57,907 nucleotides of DNA, from positions 1 to 57,907 of the forward strand of contig JAEYDL010000004.1 of assembly GCA_023403845.1 (NCBI GenBank), given 5' to 3'. The notes under the pieces are model-generated. The model was not told the DNA's origin and ran no database searches. It saw only the letters and a program-made list of their open reading frames with translations. The stretch comes from Pseudomonadota bacterium. Its GTDB lineage: Bacteria > Desulfobacterota > Desulfovibrionia > Desulfovibrionales > Desulfovibrionaceae. A program made the position numbers and the translations under genes. Shown piece by piece: positions 28,925 to 38,934 of this stretch. The stretch's first letter is position 1, and every line of letters starts with the position of its first letter.

Positions 28925-30169
28925 ATGAAAAAAGACAGAAAAACCCTGCGTTGGGGGTACTCCACCGGCGCGTGCGCGGCTGCCGCCGCCACGGCTGCAT
29001 GGATACGCCTGACGCGCGGCGAGGCTCTGCAAAGCATCTGGCTGCGCTTCCTCGACGGCAGAGAACGGGAGCTTCCCCTTCTGCAATTCGGTGCAGGCCA
29101 TATGGCGGCCGTCCAAAAGGACGGAGGCGACGACCCGGACTGCACGCATGGGGCTGTTCTGTATGCCGATATCCGCTCCTGCGACATTTCCGAAGCCCGC
29201 CCCGAGGACTACGTCATCAGAATCGGGTCCGGCACGCTGATTCTCCGCGGCGTGGAAGGCATCGGTCTATGCACCCGTCAGGGTCTTGATTGCGACCAGG
29301 GACGCTGGGCCATCAACGCGGGTCCCCGCCGCATGATCGCCGACAACCTCGGTCTTGCGGGCTTTACCGGGTGCAGACTCCTTGAACTTGGTGTGGTAAA
29401 CGGATCTGAACTCGCAAGACATACGCTCAATGCCCATCTCGGCATCGTGGGCGGCATCTCGATTCTCGGCACGACCGGTCTGGTCCGCCCCTACAGCAAT
29501 GAAGCCTATATTCATACCATCCGCATCTGTGTGAAGGCGCGCCTTCTTTCCGGCGGTTCAACGATGGTCTTCTGTACCGGCGGGCGCACAAGATCCGGTG
29601 CGGAAAACCGTCTGTTCGATCTGCCGCCCGAAGCCTTCGTCAACATCGGCGATTTCATCGCCGAAAGTCTTGCCGCGGCCTGCCGCTGCCGAATGCGTGA
29701 AATCGTTGTCGCCTGCATGCCCGGAAAACTCTGCAAGTATGCGGCCGGATTTGAAAACACGCACGCGCACAAGGTCAGTCAGGATATGGATCTGCTCCGA
29801 GCCGAGGTGCGTCGGGCGCTGCCCGCCGAGACGGCCCTGCATGACGCGCTCCGGCACAGCGCTTCCGTCCGCGAGGCACTCCTCTCCATTCCGGAGCACG
29901 CACGAGACGGGCTGCTTCGCCGCCTCGCACGCACGGCCCTTGGTCAGTTCGCACATCGCTGCACGGGCAATCCCGTTCTCCGCCTGCTTGTTTTCAATTT
30001 TGGAGGAGAGTTTCTCTTCGAGGAAGAATTGCAGCCATCCGAAACAGAGCGGCACGTTCCTGAGCCAATTCTTTTTTCTTCAGAAAATAACGAGGAAGCG
30101 ATTATTGCCGACCCTGGAGAGATCGTCGGACCACTCTATTTCATGGAGAAACCTCCGGATGACGCCTGA
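28925..30169 (+). CDS. cbiD: Cobalt-precorrin-5B (C1)-methyltransferase CbiD
   Basis: 414 residues from ATG 28925; a TTG codon directly before it is a weaker alternative. It begins RWGYSTGACAAAA, the signature of CbiD, and continues with KDGGDDPDCTHG and the STMVFCTGGRTR stretch, all along the usual length. CbiD transfers a methyl group from S-adenosylmethionine to C1 of the corrin ring in the anaerobic, cobalt-early pathway. It is the first gene of the cobalamin operon, and the fusion for the neighbouring steps (CbiF, CbiG, CbiH) is next. The gap of 223 bases to that gene holds nothing recognisable. Confidence 0.95.
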   Translation: MKKDRKTLRWGYSTGACAAAAATAAWIRLTRGEALQSIWLRFLDGRERELPLLQFGAGHMAAVQKDGGDDPDCTHGAVLYADIRSCDISEARPEDYVIRIGSGTLILRGVEGIGLCTRQGLDCDQGRWAINAGPRRMIADNLGLAGFTGCRLLELGVVNGSELARHTLNAHLGIVGGISILGTTGLVRPYSNEAYIHTIRICVKARLLSGGSTMVFCTGGRTRSGAENRLFDLPPEAFVNIGDFIAESLAAACRCRMREIVVACMPGKLCKYAAGFENTHAHKVSQDMDLLRAEVRRALPAETALHDALRHSASVREALLSIPEHARDGLLRRLARTALGQFAHRCTGNPVLRLLVFNFGGEFLFEEELQPSETERHVPEPILFSSENNEEAIIADPGEIVGPLYFMEKPPDDA

Positions 30170-30392
30170 ACGGTCGCAAAGCGCTTCGACGACTCCGTTG
30201 AAAGAAACGCGAAACGACCTCTTTCCGGACTTTTCCTCGACGCGAATATATGGAAAAGTCCTCTGAAGACATTTCGCTGCAAACGGAATTTCGTCAGGTC
30301 CCGCAACGGATTTTGCGATAACCTGCCCATGCCTGCTGCAATGCCAAACGTAGCCATGCCCTGAGCATGACCTTCCATAACGAGACGACAGC

Positions 30393-32990
30393 ATGAAACC
30401 ACTCGTCGAATTCGTCGGCGCCGGACCGGGCGCCGCAGACCTCATCACCGTGCGCGGACTGCGCGCTCTGGAACAGGCGGACCTCGTGCTCTATGCGGGT
30501 TCACTGGTCAATCCCGCCCATCTTGGGGCATGCAGGCCCGACTGCGTCCGCCTCGACAGCGCCTCCATGCCTCTGGGGGAACAAATCGAAACCATGAGCG
30601 AGGCCGCACTTTCCGGAAAGCGCGTCGTGCGCCTGCATACGGGCGACCCCGCCATGTACGGGGCAATCAATGAACAGATTCGCGGGTTGGCCAAAAAGGG
30701 CGTGGCCTCGTCCATCGTTCCCGGCGTCAGCAGCGTATTCGCCGCAGCGGCTGCTCTTGGTTGCGAACTCACCAGTCCCGAGGTAAGCCAGAGTGTCGTT
30801 CTTACGCGCACTTCCGGCAGAACCCCCATGCCCGTCGGCGAGAACGCTGCGGCCTTTGCGCGCACCGGCGCGACGCTGGTCTTCTTTCTGAGTACGGGGA
30901 AGGCAGAGGAGCTGATGCGTCAGCTGAGGGAACAGGGAGGGCTGCCCGAAGACACTCCGGCAGCCGTCATCTATCGAGCTTCATGGCCCGACGAACGCAT
31001 CCTGAGAGGTACGGTGGGCGATATCGCCCGGCAGGTTGAAGAAGCCGGACTTGGAAGACAGGCCCTCATCATCGTGGGGCGGGCGCTGGGAGAGCCTTCC
31101 GGAACTTCCCGACTCTACGACCCCGACTTTTCTCACGGCTATAGAAACAGGCTGGCTTCAGAGGATTTCGTCGGACGCTGCGCCCTGTACGCCTTCACTG
31201 ACAAGGGGCTTGTCCGCGCCCGGGAAGTCGCCGCCGGACTGGGACTGCCCGTGGAAATCCGCACCAGCCGCCCCGGAGGCGGAGACGACGTCATGCATCT
31301 GCCGGGCCGGACCTTCAACGAGCGGCTTGCCGAAGACTGGGAACGCTTCGATGCTCACATCTTCATCGGCGCGACGGGAATCGCCGTCCGCAAGATCGCC
31401 CCTCTGCTGCGCGACAAGTCCCTCGATCCCGCCGTGCTGGCCTGCCCGGAAAGCGGCAGCCATGTCGTCAGCCTCACGTCAGGACATCTCGGAGGGGCCA
31501 ACCGGCTGGCCCGGCGCGTCGCCCGCATTACCGGAGGGCAAGCGGTGGTCAGCACTGCCACGGACGTCAACGGCCTTCCCGCGTTCGATGAGGCCGCTGC
31601 GCAGGAACATGCGCGTATTCTCAATCTGGAAGCCGTGCTTCCTCTCAACGCCGCTCTGCTCGACGGAAAAACCATTGCCTTCTGCGGAACGCGCACAGTC
31701 TTCGAGCGTCATTTCGCCTCTACGGGGCAGATAGTCTTCGTCGAGAACCCGCAGGACGTCGCATGCGAGCACGCCGTCCTCTGGGATGCGCCCAATACTC
31801 TCCCGAAGGGAGTACGTCACCTTGACGTCGCCGGGCGAGCCTTCATCCTTGGCGTAGGATGCCGTCGGGGCGTGGAGCCGCAGGAACTGCTCCGTGTCGC
31901 CGAACGCTATCTGGCGAACCTTGGCCTGAGCAGAAAAAATGTCGCGGGCGTGGCCTCCTACTCGCTCAAGGCCGACGAACCGGCTATTCTCGAACTTGGC
32001 TCGATCTGGCAAGTTCCCCTGGAATTTCACGATACAGGGGAGCTCGACGTTGTGCCTGTTCCCACTCCCTCGGAAAAAGTCCGTGGAAAGGTCGGCACAG
32101 CTTCAGTATGCGAGGCCGCCTGCCTGCTGTCCGCCGGGTATGGCTCCGTTCCTTCTCCCCGACTCTATGCACCGAAAACAATTTTTGGAAACATCACCCT
32201 TGCTCTGGCTCGTCTGCCGCATCTTGGTTCCGGAAAAAACGGACGGGGCAAAGTCGTCGTCGCCGGGCTGGGATCGGGCGCCCCGGGACAGATCACGCCC
32301 GAGGTCGACAGAGCGCTCCGTCTGTGCGACACCGTAGCCGGCTACAGCCGCTACATCGACCTCATCCGTGACCGTATTCCCGGGAAATCCGTAATTCAGA
32401 ACGGCATGCGAGGCGAGGTGGAACGCTGCCGGGCCACGCTGGAAGCGGCTCTCGCCGGACGGAACGTCTGCATGGTATGTTCAGGCGATCCCGGCATTCT
32501 GGCCATGGCGGGACTTCTCTACGAACTGCGCGTCCGCGAGCCACGCTTTAGGGACGTTCCCATTCAGGTTCTGCCCGGCATTACCGCGGCGAATATCGCC
32601 GCAGCCTCGCTCGGTGCACCGCTTCAAAACGGTTTCGCATTGATAAGCCTGTCCGATCTGCTGGTTCCGGCAGATGAGGTGCGCACCAATCTCAGGGCCG
32701 TCGCCCGCTCCATGCTTCCGGTGACGTTGTACAATCCAGCCGGGCGCAAGCGGCGGGAACTGCTGGACGAGGCGCTCGTCATCTTCCGGGAATGCCGCGG
32801 CGATGTTTTGTGCGCCTGCGTCAGAAATGCGGGCCGGGAACAGGAAAGCAAATGGACAGGAAGACTGTCCGAACTCCCCGTCGCCGACGTGGACATGTCC
32901 ACGCTGGTCGTCATCGGCGGTCCCCGGACTCGTATCGACGCCGGAGCGATGTACGAAGCGCGCGGTTATATAGAAAAGTATCTGGAATAA
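30393..32990 (+). CDS. cbiF-cbiG-cbiH: Trifunctional CbiF-CbiG-CbiH fusion
   Basis: 865 residues with three enzymes in line. Residues 1-250 are CbiF/CobM, the precorrin-4 C11-methyltransferase (VGAGPGAADLITVRG, HTGDPAMYGA, VPGVSSVFAAAA). Residues about 260-610 are CbiG, cobalt-precorrin-5A hydrolase (FIGATGIAVRKIAPLL, TSGHLGGANRLAR, LGVGCRRG). Residues about 620-865 are CbiH/CobJ, the C17-methyltransferase (VAGLGSGAPGQITPE, CSGDPGILAMAG, LPGITAANIAA). The three steps, with CbiD, carry cobalt-precorrin-3 through ring contraction to precorrin-6A, so the fusion would keep labile intermediates together. Two of the domains belong to the same tetrapyrrole methylase fold. I see no frame break between them. 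Confidence 0.92.
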   Translation: MKPLVEFVGAGPGAADLITVRGLRALEQADLVLYAGSLVNPAHLGACRPDCVRLDSASMPLGEQIETMSEAALSGKRVVRLHTGDPAMYGAINEQIRGLAKKGVASSIVPGVSSVFAAAAALGCELTSPEVSQSVVLTRTSGRTPMPVGENAAAFARTGATLVFFLSTGKAEELMRQLREQGGLPEDTPAAVIYRASWPDERILRGTVGDIARQVEEAGLGRQALIIVGRALGEPSGTSRLYDPDFSHGYRNRLASEDFVGRCALYAFTDKGLVRAREVAAGLGLPVEIRTSRPGGGDDVMHLPGRTFNERLAEDWERFDAHIFIGATGIAVRKIAPLLRDKSLDPAVLACPESGSHVVSLTSGHLGGANRLARRVARITGGQAVVSTATDVNGLPAFDEAAAQEHARILNLEAVLPLNAALLDGKTIAFCGTRTVFERHFASTGQIVFVENPQDVACEHAVLWDAPNTLPKGVRHLDVAGRAFILGVGCRRGVEPQELLRVAERYLANLGLSRKNVAGVASYSLKADEPAILELGSIWQVPLEFHDTGELDVVPVPTPSEKVRGKVGTASVCEAACLLSAGYGSVPSPRLYAPKTIFGNITLALARLPHLGSGKNGRGKVVVAGLGSGAPGQITPEVDRALRLCDTVAGYSRYIDLIRDRIPGKSVIQNGMRGEVERCRATLEAALAGRNVCMVCSGDPGILAMAGLLYELRVREPRFRDVPIQVLPGITAANIAAASLGAPLQNGFALISLSDLLVPADEVRTNLRAVARSMLPVTLYNPAGRKRRELLDEALVIFRECRGDVLCACVRNAGREQESKWTGRLSELPVADVDMSTLVVIGGPRTRIDAGAMYEARGYIEKYLE

Positions 32991-32997
32991 AAACACG

Positions 32998-35112
32998 ATG
33001 GACACGCCTTTTCATGCATTCTGTCTTGCTGCCCCCCGCTCCGGCGAGGGAAAGACAACAGTGGCAATCGCGCTGATGCGGGCGTTTTCGCGTCGCGGGC
33101 TGAAGGTGCAGGGGTTCAAATGCGGGCCGGACTACATTGATCCGACCTTCCATGCTCAGGCTTCGGGCCGTCCTGCCTGCAATCTCGATACATGGATGAT
33201 GGGGCGCGAAGGCGTCAGGGCCCTGTGGGACTGTCACGCCCCTGCCGTCGAAGTCGGCATCTGCGAGGGCGTCATGGGACTTTTCGACGGTCACTCCCCC
33301 GGCGATCTGGCGGGCAGCACGGCCGATTGCGCCCGTGCGCTGGGCATTCCCGTAGTTCTTGTATGCAACGCCCGGGGCATGGCCGGGTCCGCGGCCGCGC
33401 TCGTCGCCGGATTTCAACTCCATGCCGCGCGTATGGGCGTGCGGATCGTCGGAGTGATCGCCAATAACGTGGGCAGCCCGCGCCATGCAGCTATCCTCCG
33501 CCGTGCACTTGAAGTGGAAGATCTGCCTCCTCTGATTGGCGCACTTCCCCGGAACGGAGCATGGAAAATTCCCGAACGTCAGCTCGGCCTGCTTCCCTCC
33601 GGGGAGGCGGGAACTACGGAGGAATGGCTCGACGCTCTCGCCGAGGCGGCAGAAGCCTCCATAGACATGAATCTCCTTCTACGCCTGACTGAAAACCGGC
33701 ACCCTGAAAACCGGGATCGAAAATACCCGGTCGACGCTTTTCCAACGGGCGCCCGTCCCCGGCGCATGGCAATCGCCAGAGACAACGCCTTCTGTTTCTA
33801 CTACGAAGAAAACGAACGGACTCTCGCGTCCCGTGGTTGGGAACTTGTGCCTTTTTCACCGCTCCGGGACGCCTCCCTGCCGCCGGACATCGAGGCCCTA
33901 TATCTCGGCGGAGGCTATCCTGAAGTCTTTGCGCAGGAGCTTTCGGCCAACACGGCCATGCGCAAAGCCATCCGCGCCTTCGCCCTGCAAGGCGGAGAAA
34001 TCTACGCCGAATGCGGCGGTTACATGTATCTGTGCTCCCGTCTCGAAGCCTGTGACGGAGGAACGCGCCAAGGCTGGCCCATGTGCGACGTCATTGACGC
34101 CACAGCCAGCATGGGCGGGCGCATCCGCTCGCTGGGCTATCGCGAAGTTGTGCTTTGTGAAGGCGCGCCTTTCGGGCTGGAAGGCGCAGTGTTCCGGGGA
34201 CATGAATTTCATTGGTCGGACATTGAGCTGCACCGGGACTATGCACCGCTGTACTCGGTCCGAACGGCTTCCGGCCATACAGACGCGGGCGTCGTCGTCG
34301 GAAACGTGCGCGCGGGCTACATTCATCTGTACTGGGGGGCGGGAAGCAAGCCGGATTCTGCCGGACAGGCGTTTCCCGCGCCCTCTCCGGTACAGGTCTT
34401 CCCTGCCGCCTCCGGTTCCGCCCCGCCTTCCCACCCGGAACCCGCATCCCCCTGTCCGAAAAAGGATGTCGGGCAGGTGATCCTGCTCAACGGCCCCTCA
34501 AGCGCGGGAAAAACGACGCTGGCCCGGGCGTTGCAAGACAGCCTGCATGCCAAGTACGGCCTGTGCAGCCTTGTGCTGTCCGTCGATCAGCTTCTGCATT
34601 CGGCCACGGGCGATTGCGAATCGGTACTCGCCGGGCTTGAGCTGACCGGTCTGCCGCTCATCGAAACGTTCCATGCCGGAGTCGAGGCCGCGGCCAGAGC
34701 CGGGGCATGGACCATCGTCGATCACGTCGTCGGGGAAGCCCCCGGCTGGGTCGCGGACCTGCTCGAACGCCTGAAGGGCATCCCTGTGCTGTCCGTTCAG
34801 GTAATCTGCGATTCCGGTGAACTGCGTCGACGCGAACGCGGACGCACGGATCGTTCCCCGGACTGGCCGCACGCCGAACGGCAAGCCAGGCGCATCCATG
34901 TGCCTCTTCCCCGTCAGATGGTGGTGGACACGACCAGAACGCCTCCCGGAGCCTGTGCGGCCTGCATCCTTGACATGCTGTTTTTGCAGCGTGGGAAGAT
35001 TTCCTCCCTTCCTCTTCGCAAGACCTGTTCCAAAACAGACAAAGACGTCGATTCCCGCCATACGACGGCTGAACGTCCTTCCTCAACGCCACGAGACTCC
35101 CATGAAGCCTGA
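32998..35112 (+). CDS. cbiA: Cobyrinate a,c-diamide synthase CbiA fused to a P-loop kinase (chloramphenicol phosphotransferase-like) domain
   Basis: 704 residues. Residues 1 to about 450 are CbiA: ATP site APRSGEGKTTVA, then GFKCGPDYIDP, NLDTWMM and the glutaminase domain (YLGGGYPE, and the nucleophile Cys in AECGGYMYL). It amidates the a and c side chains of cobyrinate using glutamine and ATP. After a Pro/Ser-rich linker of about 40 residues comes a P-loop domain (VILLNGPSSAGKTTLA at about 496-511) followed by LSVDQLL, DHVVGE, and an RERGRTDR arginine-rich lid. This resembles the chloramphenicol phosphotransferase-type kinase family. Such a fusion to CbiA is unexpected; the role of the second domain is unknown. 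The gene starts eight bases after the CbiFGH stop and overlaps cobD-cbiP. Confidence 0.9.
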   Translation: MDTPFHAFCLAAPRSGEGKTTVAIALMRAFSRRGLKVQGFKCGPDYIDPTFHAQASGRPACNLDTWMMGREGVRALWDCHAPAVEVGICEGVMGLFDGHSPGDLAGSTADCARALGIPVVLVCNARGMAGSAAALVAGFQLHAARMGVRIVGVIANNVGSPRHAAILRRALEVEDLPPLIGALPRNGAWKIPERQLGLLPSGEAGTTEEWLDALAEAAEASIDMNLLLRLTENRHPENRDRKYPVDAFPTGARPRRMAIARDNAFCFYYEENERTLASRGWELVPFSPLRDASLPPDIEALYLGGGYPEVFAQELSANTAMRKAIRAFALQGGEIYAECGGYMYLCSRLEACDGGTRQGWPMCDVIDATASMGGRIRSLGYREVVLCEGAPFGLEGAVFRGHEFHWSDIELHRDYAPLYSVRTASGHTDAGVVVGNVRAGYIHLYWGAGSKPDSAGQAFPAPSPVQVFPAASGSAPPSHPEPASPCPKKDVGQVILLNGPSSAGKTTLARALQDSLHAKYGLCSLVLSVDQLLHSATGDCESVLAGLELTGLPLIETFHAGVEAAARAGAWTIVDHVVGEAPGWVADLLERLKGIPVLSVQVICDSGELRRRERGRTDRSPDWPHAERQARRIHVPLPRQMVVDTTRTPPGACAACILDMLFLQRGKISSLPLRKTCSKTDKDVDSRHTTAERPSSTPRDSHEA

Positions 35113-37882
35113 AACGCACGGCGGCGATCTGCGCGCCATGGCGGCGCTGTCCGGACGCGCCCCAGATTCTCTGCTCGACTTCAGCGTGAATATCCGCCCC
35201 GAAGGAACGCCGGAATTCCTTCGGGCGGCTCTCCTGCGGGCCGCATCGAACCTTACGGCCTACCCCTCGCCACATGCCGAAGAAGCCGTCGAAGCCGCCA
35301 CGCGCCGTCATGGCCTGTCCGCCGCCCGCTTCGTCTTCGGCAACGGAAGCAATGAAATCATCCACGCCCTTGCCCGTGCGCTCGGGAAACGCGGCGTGCC
35401 CGGTGCATACATCGTGGAACCGGCCTTCAGTGAATACGCGCTGGCCTGCCGCCTCGCCGGACTGAACATCCATCGGATATGGGGCGGTGTCGGCGACTTT
35501 CTGAATGCTCCCTCGTCGCAGACGCGCCACGCTGATCCCCTGCCGGACGCCCTGTTTGACGCGCCCCGCGGTTCGGCGGTCTTCCTGGCCAACCCGGGCA
35601 ATCCGTCGGGCCTGTTCCGGCAAGCCGAAGAATGCCTGTCCCTTCTGGCGGCGCGCCCGGACCTGCTCTGGATAATTGATGAGGCCTTCATTGAATATGC
35701 GGGGCGGGAATCCGAAACGTCCATTCTGCGCAGACTGCCGGAAAACGGCGTAGTGCTGCGTTCGCTGACCAAGTTCCATGCGCTTCCTGGAGTCCGGCTC
35801 GGCTATCTGGCAGCTTCAGAGGAACTGGCGACGTCCGTCCGTGCCGAAATCCCTGCATGGAGCGTCAATGCCTTCGCGCTGACCGCCGCCGTGGCCGCGC
35901 TGGACGACGCTTCGGACTTTGCCGAGCGGACTCGCGCGGAAAACGCTGAACGCCGCGCCGATCTCTCCGCGGCCCTTGCCGCGTTGCCCGGCGTGCAGGT
36001 CTGCCCTTCAGCCGCCAGCTACGTGCTGTTTCGCTGGGCCGCCGCTCCCAAAAATCTGTACGACATCCTGCTGCGACATCACGGGATCGCCGTGCGCGAC
36101 TGCTCCAACTACTACGGTCTTGAGGACGGAACATGGTTTCGCGCCGCCGTGCGCTTTCCCTCGGATCACCGCAGACTGACCGCCGCGCTGCGCGACGAGA
36201 TGGAAGCGATTGCAATCCCAGGAACGAACGCCTCCTCCCCCCCGCGCCTGCCCCCGATCCTCCCCGAACCCGATATGTCGCGGGGGCTTCCCTCTCCGCA
36301 CGCAGCATCTTCAGGTACGACCTCCGAGGCTTCTCCCGCCAACCGCCCCATATCCGCCCCCTTCGTCCGCCGCGCGTCCCGCAGGACGCCTGCCCTTATG
36401 TTGCAGGGCACCTCATCGGATGCGGGAAAAAGCATCCTCGCAGCGGCTTTCTGCCGTATCTTCCGGCAGGACGGCTACGATGTGGCTCCGTTCAAGGCCC
36501 AGAACATGTCTCTGAACTCCGGAGTCACGACCGGCGGCGACGAAATGGGCCGGGCGCAAATCGTGCAGGCGCAGGCGGCCCGCACGGACCCGGATGCGCG
36601 CATGAACCCCGTTCTGCTCAAGCCGCATTCGGATACGGGTTCTCAGGTCATCGTTCTCGGCCAGCCTCTGGGACATATGCCTGTCCGCGAGTATTTCCAA
36701 AAGAAACAGGAACTCTGGGGCACCGTCACCAAGGCCTATGACAGTCTGGCCGCCGAACACGACATCATGGTTCTGGAAGGAGCGGGCAGCCCCGGCGAGG
36801 TCAACCTCAAGAGCCACGACCTGGTCAACATGCGCATGGCCGTCCATGCCCAGGCTCCGGTGCTGCTCGTCGGCGATATCGATCGGGGCGGGGTGTACGC
36901 TTCCTTTCTCGGAACATGGCTTACCTTTACCGACGTCGAACGCCGTCTGCTCGTCGGATACATGGTCAACCGTTTCCGGGGGGACGCCTCCCTGCTTGAG
37001 CCTGCGCACCGATATATGCGGGAACACACAGGCGTTCCCGTGCTCGGCACCATCCCCTACATCCGCGACCTCAATATCCCGGAAGAAGACATGGCGGGCT
37101 TTCCGTGGAACCAGAATGCGAGCAGTGGACCCGACGATCCCGAAACCCTGGATATCGCCGTGGTCATGCTCCGGCACGTCTCCAATTTTACGGACTTCGC
37201 GCCGCTGACCGGAGAACCGGACGTGCGTCTGCGTCCCGTCCGCCGTACGGAGGAATGGGGCGAGCCGGATGTCGTCATGCTGCCCGGCTCCAAGAGTGTG
37301 ACGGTCGATCTTGGGGAACTGCGCCGCTCCGGACTTGCGGACAGAATACTGGCGCACGCGCGGGACGGAAAGTGGCTCTTCGGCATCTGCGGCGGGCTGC
37401 AGATGATGGGGCGGGCCATTCTTGACCCGACCGGCGTGGAATCCTCATCTCCGGAAGTCGAAGGGCTGGGACTCATGGACCTGCGCTCCACCTTCGCTCC
37501 GGGCAAGACTCTCAGACGGGTGGAGCGCGCCGAAACGCCTCTCGGCGTGCCCGCAAGCGGTTATGAGATTCACCATGCGTTTACGGAGCACGGTCCCTCG
37601 GCCCTTCCTCTGTTCCTCCGTGCCGAATCCGGGACGACCGGAACGGAACGCGCGTGCGGCTATGTCTGCGGACGGCGCTGGGCTACCTATCTGCACGGCG
37701 TCTTCGACGACGACACCTTTCGCCGGGCATGGCTCGATCATGTACGCGCCGATCTGAACATGATCCCGCAGGGGCGCATTCTCGCACATTACGATCTGGA
37801 ACGAGAACTGGACAGACTGGCGGACATCGTACGTGAAAACTCCGACATGAAAACCATCTACAGGCTCATGGGGCTGAAATGA
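35102..37882 (+). CDS. cobD-cbiP: Bifunctional CobD (threonine-phosphate decarboxylase)-CbiP (cobyric acid synthase) fusion
   Basis: 926 residues from ATG 35102, which overlaps the CbiA stop by 11 bases; the longer frame to 34817 lies wholly over the end of CbiA. Residues 1 to about 365 form a class I/II aminotransferase-fold enzyme with the PLP lysine K224 in SLTKFHALPGVRLGY, matching CobD, which makes aminopropanol phosphate from threonine phosphate. After a Pro-rich linker, residues about 420-926 are CbiP (LQGTSSDAGKS, KAQNMSLNSG, FGICGGLQMMG with the glutaminase Cys, YEIHHA). CbiP amidates the b, d, e and g side chains. The product of one half is joined to that of the other by CbiB, encoded next. 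Confidence 0.93.
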   Translation: MKPETHGGDLRAMAALSGRAPDSLLDFSVNIRPEGTPEFLRAALLRAASNLTAYPSPHAEEAVEAATRRHGLSAARFVFGNGSNEIIHALARALGKRGVPGAYIVEPAFSEYALACRLAGLNIHRIWGGVGDFLNAPSSQTRHADPLPDALFDAPRGSAVFLANPGNPSGLFRQAEECLSLLAARPDLLWIIDEAFIEYAGRESETSILRRLPENGVVLRSLTKFHALPGVRLGYLAASEELATSVRAEIPAWSVNAFALTAAVAALDDASDFAERTRAENAERRADLSAALAALPGVQVCPSAASYVLFRWAAAPKNLYDILLRHHGIAVRDCSNYYGLEDGTWFRAAVRFPSDHRRLTAALRDEMEAIAIPGTNASSPPRLPPILPEPDMSRGLPSPHAASSGTTSEASPANRPISAPFVRRASRRTPALMLQGTSSDAGKSILAAAFCRIFRQDGYDVAPFKAQNMSLNSGVTTGGDEMGRAQIVQAQAARTDPDARMNPVLLKPHSDTGSQVIVLGQPLGHMPVREYFQKKQELWGTVTKAYDSLAAEHDIMVLEGAGSPGEVNLKSHDLVNMRMAVHAQAPVLLVGDIDRGGVYASFLGTWLTFTDVERRLLVGYMVNRFRGDASLLEPAHRYMREHTGVPVLGTIPYIRDLNIPEEDMAGFPWNQNASSGPDDPETLDIAVVMLRHVSNFTDFAPLTGEPDVRLRPVRRTEEWGEPDVVMLPGSKSVTVDLGELRRSGLADRILAHARDGKWLFGICGGLQMMGRAILDPTGVESSSPEVEGLGLMDLRSTFAPGKTLRRVERAETPLGVPASGYEIHHAFTEHGPSALPLFLRAESGTTGTERACGYVCGRRWATYLHGVFDDDTFRRAWLDHVRADLNMIPQGRILAHYDLERELDRLADIVRENSDMKTIYRLMGLK

Positions 37883-38886
37883 ACTTCGCCGCACTCGCGC
37901 TGCTGCCCGCAGCACTCCTGCTTGACCGTCTGTTCGGTGAACCGCCGAACAGAATTCACCCCGTCTGTCTGATGGGGGCGCTGGCCGGTCGCATCGAGTC
38001 CTTGCTTCGATGCGGTCCCAACGGCATGCTGCTGTTTCTGGCCGGAGGTCTGGCCTGTCTGCTCACGGTCCTTCCCTGCGCCGCGGCAGCGGGCGGAATC
38101 GTACTGACTGCTCAATGGTACGGAGGACAGCGCGCTGGATGGATCGCGGCCGTGCTGGTGGTGTACGTATGCCTCGCGCCGCGCAGTCTCGCCGAACATG
38201 CCCAGCGCGTCGCCCTGCCTCTTCTGCGCAACGATCTTGAAGACGCGCGCAGAGCCGTATCCATGATCGTGGGCCGCAAGACTACCGAACTCGACGCCCA
38301 CGGCGTAGCGCGGGCCTGTGTGGAAAGCGTGGCTGAAAATCTTACGGACGGCGTACTGTCCACCCTGTTCTGGGCCGGAGTCGGCCTCGTTCTCTGGGGT
38401 CTTCCCGGAGCGGCGGCTCTGGCGACTCTGCACAGGTCCGCCAATATCCTTGATGCGCTCTGGGGCAAAAAAAACGAAACCTACATCCGCTTCGGCACGT
38501 TCGCGGCGCGACTGGACGACGCGCTCAATCTCCTTCCGGCGCGCCTGTCGCTCCCCTGCATCGCGCTGGGGGCCAGACTCGTTCCCGGACTCCGGCACGG
38601 GGACATTCTTCGCGTGGGCTGGAAGTATCATGCCGCTCACGAAAGCCCCAATTCGGCATGGAGCGAAGCAGCCTTCGCCGGAGCGTTGGGGCTGAAGCTC
38701 GGCGGTCCCGCAGTCTACGGCGGGCAGATCGTACAGCATCCGTGGCTCGGTGAGGGCACTCCCGACGCGGAACCCAGACACATCATCCTTGCAATCCGGC
38801 TGCTTCAACATTCGACTGCCGTCTTCACTCTCTGCGAGCTTTTCGTAATCGGCATGCTCGGCATCGGACTGGAACACCTGCAATGA
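37879..38886 (+). CDS. cbiB: Adenosylcobinamide-phosphate synthase CbiB
   Basis: 335 residues, polytopic inner-membrane protein. It has the family pattern: DRLFGEPPNRIHPV near the start, VGRKTTELDAHGVARACVESVAENLTDGVLSTLFW, and the later HESPNSAWSEAAFAGALG. CbiB joins adenosylcobyric acid to aminopropanol or its phosphate, which is the product of CobD. Its start overlaps the previous stop by four bases (ATGA), so it is translationally coupled to the CobD-CbiP fusion. Confidence 0.95.
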   Translation: MNFAALALLPAALLLDRLFGEPPNRIHPVCLMGALAGRIESLLRCGPNGMLLFLAGGLACLLTVLPCAAAAGGIVLTAQWYGGQRAGWIAAVLVVYVCLAPRSLAEHAQRVALPLLRNDLEDARRAVSMIVGRKTTELDAHGVARACVESVAENLTDGVLSTLFWAGVGLVLWGLPGAAALATLHRSANILDALWGKKNETYIRFGTFAARLDDALNLLPARLSLPCIALGARLVPGLRHGDILRVGWKYHAAHESPNSAWSEAAFAGALGLKLGGPAVYGGQIVQHPWLGEGTPDAEPRHIILAIRLLQHSTAVFTLCELFVIGMLGIGLEHLQ

Positions 38887-38934
38887 CCCGGCGTTCATAC
38901 AAGGACCTCCGGCAGAAGCAGCATAAAGGACGAC

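Noticed and set aside
38466..38474. A8 run in cbiB as a phase-variation tract
   Set aside because: It encodes ordinary Lys-Lys-Asn codons in frame, and A8 runs are common by chance.
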